Source: Limnohabitans sp. Rim8
GTDB lineage: Bacteria > Pseudomonadota > Gammaproteobacteria > Burkholderiales > Burkholderiaceae_C
Assembly (NCBI GenBank): GCA_945897795.1
Contig: CAMDFT010000018.1
Location: 1-42,391 of the forward strand
Length of the DNA stretch: 42,391 nucleotides
Reading direction: 5' to 3'
Shown here: one piece after another, positions 34,662 to 40,449 of the stretch
Layout: every line of letters starts with the position of its first letter
Numbering within the stretch: the stretch's first letter is position 1
Notes under the pieces: generated by a model
Seen by the model: the letters and a program-made list of their open reading frames with translations, nothing else
What the model was told of the DNA's origin: nothing
Database searches by the model: none
Position numbers and translations under genes: made by a program

Positions 34662-35792
34662 TCAGGTTCGACTTATTGGCGCAAGGCGGGCCGCATTTTG
34701 GGCTTGCGACCAAGCCACCTGCTCTTGCACCACCGGGTCCGGATGCCCTGTGTGCACAGCCAAAGCCTGCAGCAAAACCTGACGTTCACTTTCAGGCAAG
34801 GCCGACGAGGCCAAGGCATTGCCCGCCGCCAAAGCCAAATTGCGCAGCCAGCGGGCGTGTCCGATGCGGCGGATGGCGCTGCCTTCGGTGCGGCGCAAAA
34901 ACTCGGCTTCATTCCAGGCCATAAGCTCAGCGATGCTGCCCGCGCCCAAACCGCCGCGCGCTTGCCAATCGGGCAAAGGGCTGACTTGCGCGAACTTGTT
35001 CCAAGGGCAAGCCAGTTGACAGTCGTCGCAGCCATAAATGCGGTTGCCGATCAGCGGGCGCAGGGCCTCATCGATCGGCCCGGCGTGCTCAATCGTCAGG
35101 TAAGAAATGCAGCGCCGCGCATCCAACTTGTAGGGGCCAACGATGGCCTGCGTAGGGCACAGGTCCATGCACGCGGTGCACTGGCCACAATGCGCCGACA
35201 CCGCTGGCGTTGCAGTCAGGGCAAAGTCGACAAACAACTCCCCCAGAAAAAACATCGACCCTGCCTCGCGTGAGAGGACCAAGGTGTGTTTGCCGCGCCA
35301 ACCCAAGCCGCTGCGGGTGGCCAGCTCGGCCTCCAGCACCGGCGCCGAATCGGTGAACACGCGGTGGCCAAAGGGGCCAATCGCCAGGGCGATGCGGTCC
35401 TGCAGTTTTTGGAGGCGCGAGCGCAAAACCTTGTGGTAATCACGCCCCCGGGCATAGAGCGACACCACCGCCTCGCCCGGCTGCAAGCTGCGGGCGGTTT
35501 CACGCGCCAACCAGTCTGGCGGGGTGCCTTGCGGCAAGTAGTCCATGCGGGCGGTGATCACGCTCACCGTGCCCGGCACCAGCTCGGCTGGGCGGGCGCG
35601 CTTCATGCCGTGGCTTGCCATGTAGCCCATGCTGCCGTGAAAACCTGCAGCCAACCAGGCTTGTAATCCGGGCTCTGCCGAGAACAAATCGATGCCCGTC
35701 ACGCCAATTTGGGACAATCCCGACTCACGCGCCCAGATCTGGATCTGGGGCCACAGTTCAAGAAGGTCGATTTGAGTACGTTGAGCAGTCAC
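34662..35792 (-). CDS. queG: Epoxyqueuosine reductase
   Basis: A 376-residue iron-sulfur and cobalamin enzyme for the last step of queuosine synthesis in tRNA. The N-terminal part has SQIGVTGIDLFSAEPGLQAW and GSMGYMASHGMKR. Two 4Fe-4S clusters are seen in CGQCTACMDLCPTQAI and the second set CDDCQLACPWNKF, joined by KLDARRCISYLTIEH. The C-terminal HEAT-like part (RTEGSAIRRIGHARWLRNLA) is as in QueG. The frame is open far upstream to 36419, but this lies over tsaE; the start is GTG 35792 by family alignment. Its 5' end overlaps that of the divergent tsaE by 21 bp. Confidence 0.94.
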   Translation of the reverse strand: MTAQRTQIDLLELWPQIQIWARESGLSQIGVTGIDLFSAEPGLQAWLAAGFHGSMGYMASHGMKRARPAELVPGTVSVITARMDYLPQGTPPDWLARETARSLQPGEAVVSLYARGRDYHKVLRSRLQKLQDRIALAIGPFGHRVFTDSAPVLEAELATRSGLGWRGKHTLVLSREAGSMFFLGELFVDFALTATPAVSAHCGQCTACMDLCPTQAIVGPYKLDARRCISYLTIEHAGPIDEALRPLIGNRIYGCDDCQLACPWNKFAQVSPLPDWQARGGLGAGSIAELMAWNEAEFLRRTEGSAIRRIGHARWLRNLALAAGNALASSALPESERQVLLQALAVHTGHPDPVVQEQVAWSQAQNAARLAPISRT

Positions 35793-36329
35793 CCGACGAT
35801 TGTAGAAAGCCCCGCCGCCCCAGCGCATTGGGAGGGCTTGTGGCTGGATGAAGCTGCCACCCAAGCCTTTGCCGAGCAGCTGGCGCAAGGCCTGCAAAGC
35901 TGGCCTGGCGGGCGCGATGCACGCATCGAGCTGCGCGGCAATCTGGGCGCGGGCAAGACCACCCTGGTGCGCCACCTGCTGCGCGCCGCCGGGGTCACGG
36001 GGCGCATCAAAAGCCCGACCTACGCTGTAGTAGAACCCCACCAAACGGGCACAGGCGACGCAACCTGGCCCATCTGGCATTTTGACTTTTACCGTTTCAA
36101 CGACCCCCAGGAATGGGAAGATGCGGGCTTTCGCGACATCTTTGCCGGGCCGGGCCTGAAACTCATGGAGTGGCCCGACAAAGTGGCCGGGCAACTGCCC
36201 CCGCCCGATTGGGTGATCGCGCTCGACGCCATCGACGAAGACCAGCGCCAAGTGCGCATCAGCACAGGCACAGAGCGCGGGCGCATGTGGCTGCAAGTCT
36301 GGATCCAAGGTGCAGACCATGCGAAGTGA
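35772..36329 (+). CDS. tsaE: tRNA threonylcarbamoyladenosine biosynthesis ATPase TsaE
   Basis: A 185-residue P-loop ATPase needed, with TsaB and TsaD, to make t6A at position 37 of tRNA. The Walker A motif RGNLGAGKTTLVRHLL spans residues 55-70. IKSPTYAVVEPH, WHFDFYRFNDPQEWEDAGF and LKLMEWPDKVAG follow in family order. The start is TTG 35772, supported by AGAAGG at 35761-35766; a second in-frame TTG is at 35781. amiC begins inside its 3' end, an arrangement found in many proteobacteria. The 5' end overlaps queG on the other strand. Confidence 0.93.
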   Translation: MSTLSSHPTIVESPAAPAHWEGLWLDEAATQAFAEQLAQGLQSWPGGRDARIELRGNLGAGKTTLVRHLLRAAGVTGRIKSPTYAVVEPHQTGTGDATWPIWHFDFYRFNDPQEWEDAGFRDIFAGPGLKLMEWPDKVAGQLPPPDWVIALDAIDEDQRQVRISTGTERGRMWLQVWIQGADHAK

Positions 36330-37713
36330 CCGCCGTCGCCTGATCAAAGCGGGTTTTATGGTGCTGAGCCTGGGCGCTGCACAGATCGCTCGGGGCGCCA
36401 ACATGCTGGCGGTGCGCATTTGGCCCGCAGCCGATTACAGCCGCGTCACCCTCGAATCGGACGCGCCGATCCAGAGCACCCAGACCTTCATCGCCTCGCC
36501 ACCGCGCCTGGCGGTGGACATCCAAGGTCTGCAACTGAACGCCGCATTGCGCGAGTTGGTGGGCAAGGTGCAAGCGTCTGACCCAAACATTGCCGGCATC
36601 CGCGTGGGCCAGTTCAGCGCCAACGTGGTGCGCCTGGTCATCGACCTCAAGCACCCCATTGCGCCGCAGGTCTTCAGCCTGCAACCCGTGGCCCCTTACG
36701 CACACCGCTTGGTGCTCGACCTCTACCCCAGCCAGGCCATTGACCCTCTGGAGCAACTGATCCAGGAGCGCACCGCGGCCAAAACCCCGTCTGCCGTGGA
36801 CAGCTTGCCCGGAGCCTCGGCCGCAGTGAATGACCCCTTGGGCGATCTGATCGCCCGGCAAACCCAGCCCGGCGCAGTTGCCATGCCTTTGCCCGCGCCA
36901 ACGACCCGCCGGCCCGAACTGTCCCGCAGCGAAGGCCCCTTCATGGACAACCCGAGCCGCCCGGGCCGGGCACCCGAGCCACCCCGCACCGACCGGCTGA
37001 TCGTGGTCACGTTGGACCCGGGCCATGGCGGAGAGGACCCGGGGGCCATTGGCCCAGGCGGCACGCGCGAAAAAGACGTGGTCCTCAAAATCGCCAAAAT
37101 GTTGAGCGAGCGCATCAACGCCAGCAGCGTGGGCGGCAGCCCCATGCGGGCGCTCCTGACACGCGATGCCGACTTTTTTGTGCCCCTGCATGTGCGCGTC
37201 CAAAAAGCCCGGCGCGTGCAATCTGACTTGTTTGTCAGCATCCACGCCGATGCTTTTTACACCCCGCGCCCGCAAGGCGCCAGCGTGTTCGCGCTCAGCC
37301 AGGGTGGGGCCACCAGCGCTGCGGCGCGCTGGATGGCACAAAAAGAAAACAAGGCCGACGACATCGGCGGCGTGAACTTGGGCGGGCAAGATGCACAAGT
37401 GCAACACGCCTTGCTCGACATGAGCACTGCAGCGCAAATCAAGGACAGCCTGTCTTTGGGCAGCAGCTTGCTGCGCGAAATCGGCAGTGTGGGCAAGTTA
37501 CACAAACCCCGCGTCGAGCAAGCCGGTTTTGCGGTGCTCAAAGCCCCAGACATCCCCAGTGTGCTGGTCGAGACCGCCTTCATCAGCAACCCGGAAGAAG
37601 AAGAAAAACTGCGCAGCGAGGCGTACCAGAAGCAACTGACCGACGCCCTGCTGCGCGGCATCCTGCAATACTTCTCACGCAACCCACCGCTGGCGCGCAA
37701 CCGGGGCCTGTGA
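36319..37713 (+). CDS. amiC: N-acetylmuramoyl-L-alanine amidase AmiC
   Basis: A 464-residue periplasmic amidase that splits septal peptidoglycan during daughter-cell separation. The N-terminus MRSDRRRLIKAGFMVLSLGA has the twin-arginine pattern RRRLIK, so export by Tat is likely, as for E. coli AmiC. An AMIN domain (about residues 30-135; VRIWPAADYSRVTLESDAPI) should direct it to the septum. The Amidase_3 domain has zinc ligands in LDPGHGGEDPG, GTREKDVVLKIA and FVSIHADAF, and the catalytic Glu in VLVETAFISN. CCAAGG eight bases before ATG 36319 favours that start over GTG 36310. It overlaps tsaE by 11 bp. Confidence 0.95.
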   Translation: MRSDRRRLIKAGFMVLSLGAAQIARGANMLAVRIWPAADYSRVTLESDAPIQSTQTFIASPPRLAVDIQGLQLNAALRELVGKVQASDPNIAGIRVGQFSANVVRLVIDLKHPIAPQVFSLQPVAPYAHRLVLDLYPSQAIDPLEQLIQERTAAKTPSAVDSLPGASAAVNDPLGDLIARQTQPGAVAMPLPAPTTRRPELSRSEGPFMDNPSRPGRAPEPPRTDRLIVVTLDPGHGGEDPGAIGPGGTREKDVVLKIAKMLSERINASSVGGSPMRALLTRDADFFVPLHVRVQKARRVQSDLFVSIHADAFYTPRPQGASVFALSQGGATSAAARWMAQKENKADDIGGVNLGGQDAQVQHALLDMSTAAQIKDSLSLGSSLLREIGSVGKLHKPRVEQAGFAVLKAPDIPSVLVETAFISNPEEEEKLRSEAYQKQLTDALLRGILQYFSRNPPLARNRGL

Positions 37714-37871
37714 TGCGGCTGATTGTTGGGCTGAGCTTGTGACGCTACTCTCCGTCAATCCGGGCTGGTTCCACCGCATGTGCCGCCAACGCAAAAAGCT
37801 CGAGCTTGCGGCCTTGCGCGGGGAAACCTGACGCAATGCCACATGCCCGCCCACACCTAATCAAAAAAACA

Positions 37872-37920
37872 AAATGACACCCAACAAGATAAATGACATA
37901 CTTATAAAAATATGTCATTT
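37872..37920. promoter_or_regulatory. Operator of the VapBC-like module
   Basis: AAATGACATA (37891-37900) and TATGTCATTT (37911-37920) form perfect 10-bp arms around a 10-bp AT-rich spacer. An extra half site AAATGACA lies at 37872-37879, 19 bp from the left arm. The spacer holds a -10-like TATAAA (37903-37908). AbrB-type antitoxins commonly bind such repeats to repress their own operon. The rest of the gap from 37714 has no recognised gene. Confidence 0.65.
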
Positions 37921-37941
37921 TCAACCGAAATGGATCATCTC

Positions 37942-38199
37942 ATGTACGAAATGAAAATATCTGAAGGCGGGCGCGTGGTCATACCCGCACCCATACGCCG
38001 CAGCCTTGACCTGAACGAGGGCGACACCGTGGTGTGGGACATCCTCAACGGCGAAGTCCACCTCAGCACCCGAAAAAAACAACTCGAAAAAGCCCGTGCT
38101 TTGTTTCAGAAAAGCACCCCACCGGGCACTCAACCGCAACTGGTAAAAGATTTTTTGAATGAACGGCGCAGCGAAACCGAACGCGATGAACCCGCATGA
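37942..38199 (+). CDS. AbrB/MazE-type antitoxin (VapB-like)
   Basis: An 85-residue swapped-hairpin DNA-binding antitoxin. The AbrB-type core MKISEGGRVVIPAPIRRSLD is followed by LNEGDTVVWDILNGEVHL, the standard pattern. The charged C-terminal tail should wrap the toxin. Start choice is uncertain: ATGs at 37912, 37930, 37942 and 37951 are in frame. The first lies inside the operator palindrome and is unlikely; 37942 has GGATC upstream. Its stop overlaps the toxin start as ATGA at 38196-38199, which implies coupled translation. Base composition of the upstream region is more AT-rich than its neighbours, as often seen for mobile toxin-antitoxin modules. Confidence 0.85.
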   Translation: MYEMKISEGGRVVIPAPIRRSLDLNEGDTVVWDILNGEVHLSTRKKQLEKARALFQKSTPPGTQPQLVKDFLNERRSETERDEPA

Positions 38200-38669
38200 C
38201 CAGCCGCAAAACCACGCACACACCAGCCACAGTGATCACTGCCCATGACCCTGAGGGCACCCCCTGCTACGTGCTGGACGCATCCGCATTGCTGGCCTAC
38301 TTAAATGGCGAGCTGGGTGCCGAGCGAGTCCAGCAATGCATTGAGCAAGGGCAAGCCATCATGAGCAGCGTCAATTTGGCCGAAGTGCTCAGCAAATGTG
38401 CAGACCAAGGCATGAGCAGCGCCGACCAAGCCGCCCTTTGCGCTGCCTTACCCCTCGAAATTACGGCTTTTGACACCGCACTGGCTATGACCAGCGCTGC
38501 CCTGCGAAGCACCACCCGCTCACAAGGCTTAACGCTTGGGGATCGCTGTTGCCTGGCACTGGCGCAATCACGCAGCGCCACCGCATTGACCGCAGACCAA
38601 GCTTGGTCACACCTTGGACGGGCAGACATTGGTGTCCAACAGATACGGCCGGACAACCAGCGCGCATGA
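38196..38669 (+). CDS. PIN-domain toxin (VapC-like ribonuclease)
   Basis: A 157-residue protein with a PIN domain starting near residue 24 after an unusually long N-terminal tail. The acidic residues that bind metal are visible: Asp in YVLDASALLAYL, Glu in NLAEVLSK, Asp in LTLGDRCCLALAQ and a further Asp in ALTADQAW. VapC toxins cut tRNA or rRNA; the target here is unknown. The start overlaps the antitoxin stop by four bases. An in-frame start nearer YVLDASA is possible, which would remove the tail. Some 170 bp follow before the convergent aminotransferase gene; they hold no clear gene. Confidence 0.85.
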   Translation: MTSRKTTHTPATVITAHDPEGTPCYVLDASALLAYLNGELGAERVQQCIEQGQAIMSSVNLAEVLSKCADQGMSSADQAALCAALPLEITAFDTALAMTSAALRSTTRSQGLTLGDRCCLALAQSRSATALTADQAWSHLGRADIGVQQIRPDNQRA

Positions 38670-38836
38670 AGCGGCTCATTCCGTCCAGGCCCTGACCCAG
38701 CAACTGCGCCTGCGCCACTACCTGCGCGGCTACGGCTACACCTTGGGCAAAGGCATCGCGCGGGCCACACCCAAGCCCCGAAAATCTCTGGCCCTTGAAG
38801 TCGTCGTTGTCTAAAGCGTTTTCAAAGTTGGCCGAC

Positions 38837-40036
38837 TCAGATGGCAGCCGATGGGTTAAGACTCAGCCAGGTTTTGAGTCGGTCCACGCCTTGCGCCAGC
38901 CGCACCAAGTCTTTGGACGCAAAGCACCAGCGCAGCCAGCCCGCCGCTTCAGGGGCAAAGGCTTCACCGGGGGCCAGGCCCAGACCGGCTTCGGCTACCA
39001 GTCGCTTGGCAGTCTGCACCGCATCGGGATGGCCGTCGAGCCTGAAAAACGCGTACATGCCGCCCTTGGCGGGGGCCACTTGCACGCCCGGCACGGCTTG
39101 CAACAGCGGCACCAGGGTGTCGCGGCAGGCTTTGAGGTGCGCTACCACTCTCGGCGTGATGTCGGCGGTGTTTTGCAAAGCCACCACCCCCGCCTTTTGG
39201 GTGAACACCGAAGCGCACGAGGTGTTGAATTCGATCAGTTTGCCCATGTGCGGCGTCATGGCGGCGGGCATGACCAGCCAGCCCAAGCGCCAGCCGGTCA
39301 TCAAAAAGCTCTTGGAAAAGCTGTGCACCACGACCAGACGATCATCCGACTCGACCACATCCAGAAAGGACGGGGCGCAGCCGTTGGGTGTGTCGGTTTC
39401 GTAATACAGGCGCTCATACACCTCGTCGGCCAGCACCCAGGTGCCGGTGTTGCGGCAGTGCGCCAGAATCTCGGCCTGCTCGGCGCGGCTGAGTGTCCAG
39501 CCCGTGGGGTTGTTGGGCGAGTTGACGATCAGCATCCGCGTGGCGGACGTGATCGCGGCTTTAAGCGCCGCCATGTCGAGCTGCCACTGGCCGTCCACCG
39601 GGCGCAGCGACACGCACTTCAAATCCGCGCCCATCACCAAGGCCTGCGCCGTCAGGTTGGGCCACACGGGCGTCACGGCCACCACTTCGTCGCCCGCGTC
39701 GATCAGGGCTTGCGCGGCCAGCATCAGCGCATTCACGCCACCCGAGGTGATGGCGAGGCGCTCCACCCCAATGGGGCCATGCAGGGCCGACATGTAAACC
39801 GACACGGCCTCGCGCAACTCCGGCAGGCCCAGGTTGTGCGAATAAAAAGTCTCGCCTTTTTGCAGCGAATCGGTGGCGGCTTGGCGCACGATGTCGGGCG
39901 TCACTTCGTCAGATTCACCAAACCAAAAGGCCAATACATCGGGGCGTCCCATGCCCGCGTTGGCGACTTCACGGATGCGGGATTCTTCCAGGTCCATGAC
40001 GGCCTGGCGCATGAAAGGGGCGGTGTTTTTGTTCAT
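38837..40036 (-). CDS. PLP-dependent aminotransferase class I/II
   Basis: A 399-residue fold-type I aminotransferase. AITSGGVNALMLAAQALIDA forms the PLP phosphate-binding region, NSPNNPTGWTLS and VLADEVYERLYYE follow, and the Schiff-base Lys is in VVHSFSKSFLMTGWRLGW. The closing Arg that binds the substrate carboxylate is probably in GWLRWCFASK. Such enzymes cover aspartate, aromatic, alanine and other amino donors; the substrate cannot be told. The start at 40036 is followed by a short family-like N-terminus (PFMRQAVMDLEESRIREVAN). It is divergent from the small secreted protein gene. Confidence 0.9.
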   Translation of the reverse strand: MNKNTAPFMRQAVMDLEESRIREVANAGMGRPDVLAFWFGESDEVTPDIVRQAATDSLQKGETFYSHNLGLPELREAVSVYMSALHGPIGVERLAITSGGVNALMLAAQALIDAGDEVVAVTPVWPNLTAQALVMGADLKCVSLRPVDGQWQLDMAALKAAITSATRMLIVNSPNNPTGWTLSRAEQAEILAHCRNTGTWVLADEVYERLYYETDTPNGCAPSFLDVVESDDRLVVVHSFSKSFLMTGWRLGWLVMPAAMTPHMGKLIEFNTSCASVFTQKAGVVALQNTADITPRVVAHLKACRDTLVPLLQAVPGVQVAPAKGGMYAFFRLDGHPDAVQTAKRLVAEAGLGLAPGEAFAPEAAGWLRWCFASKDLVRLAQGVDRLKTWLSLNPSAAI

Positions 40037-40112
40037 CCCAACATCCTAATGCTTGACGCGTTTTGAACGAGTCACCTCTTGCACAGTGTTGGCTGCCCGT
40101 TTGAATTTGTGT

Positions 40113-40140
40113 TTGCAGAAGGGCCGGGCTTGCCTATGAT
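40113..40140 (+). promoter_or_regulatory. Possible promoter of the small secreted protein gene
   Basis: TATGAT at 40135-40140 matches the -10 consensus at five of six positions; TTGCAG (40113-40118) 16 bp upstream is a weak -35. The ATG follows 31 bp later after GGGGGAA. Confidence 0.35.
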
Positions 40141-40171
40141 CCACAACACAACAAAAGACAGGGGGAACGCC

Positions 40172-40444
40172 ATGAAGACTGGGCATTTAGCGTCCACGCT
40201 GGCCAGCGTGGTTTTGGGGCTGGGCTGGCTGGCGGCTGTGCCCGCCAGCGGGGCCACAGACAACTTCACCGCCGTGACCGCCGCCGACAAACCGGCCAAG
40301 GGCAAAAAACCCAAACAGGCCAAAGCCCCAAAGGTCCCCACAGACAAAGGCTCGGCAGAAAGCAAGCCCGAGCGCGACAAACGCCTGATGCGCGAATGCC
40401 GGGGCCGACCCAACGCCGGGGCGTGCGAGGGCTACGCCAGCTGA
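40172..40444 (+). CDS. Small secreted lysine-rich protein, unknown function
   Basis: A 90-residue protein I cannot assign to a named family. It has a clear signal peptide, MKTGHLASTLASVVLGLGWL then AAVPASGA, with cleavage likely after SGA. The mature part of about 60 residues is rich in Lys, Ala and Pro (AKGKKPKQAKAPKVP) and ends in a compact block RLMRECRGRPNAGACEGYAS. The two cysteines, eight residues apart, could form a disulfide in the periplasm. Similar short proteins with a C-terminal RECRGxxNAGACxGY block seem to occur in related bacteria, by recollection only. GGGGGAA before ATG 40172 supports the start. It is convergent with recD, only 5 bp away. Confidence 0.65.
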   Translation: MKTGHLASTLASVVLGLGWLAAVPASGATDNFTAVTAADKPAKGKKPKQAKAPKVPTDKGSAESKPERDKRLMRECRGRPNAGACEGYAS

Positions 40445-40449
40445 GTGCT

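Noticed and set aside
35793-36419. Long N-terminal extension of queG
   Set aside because: The frame stays open only because it is antisense to tsaE and amiC; QueG families start near 35792 and the extension has no recognisable sequence.
37739-37832. 31-codon frame starting GTG between amiC and the antitoxin
   Set aside because: The basic peptide (WFHRMCRRQRKKLELAALRG) is curious, but there is no clear ribosome binding site or homology, so I do not call a gene.
38614-38814. 66-codon frame after the PIN toxin ending in a valine run
   Set aside because: It starts inside the toxin gene at a TTG with no ribosome binding site and resembles no family. It might be a gene remnant but cannot be supported.
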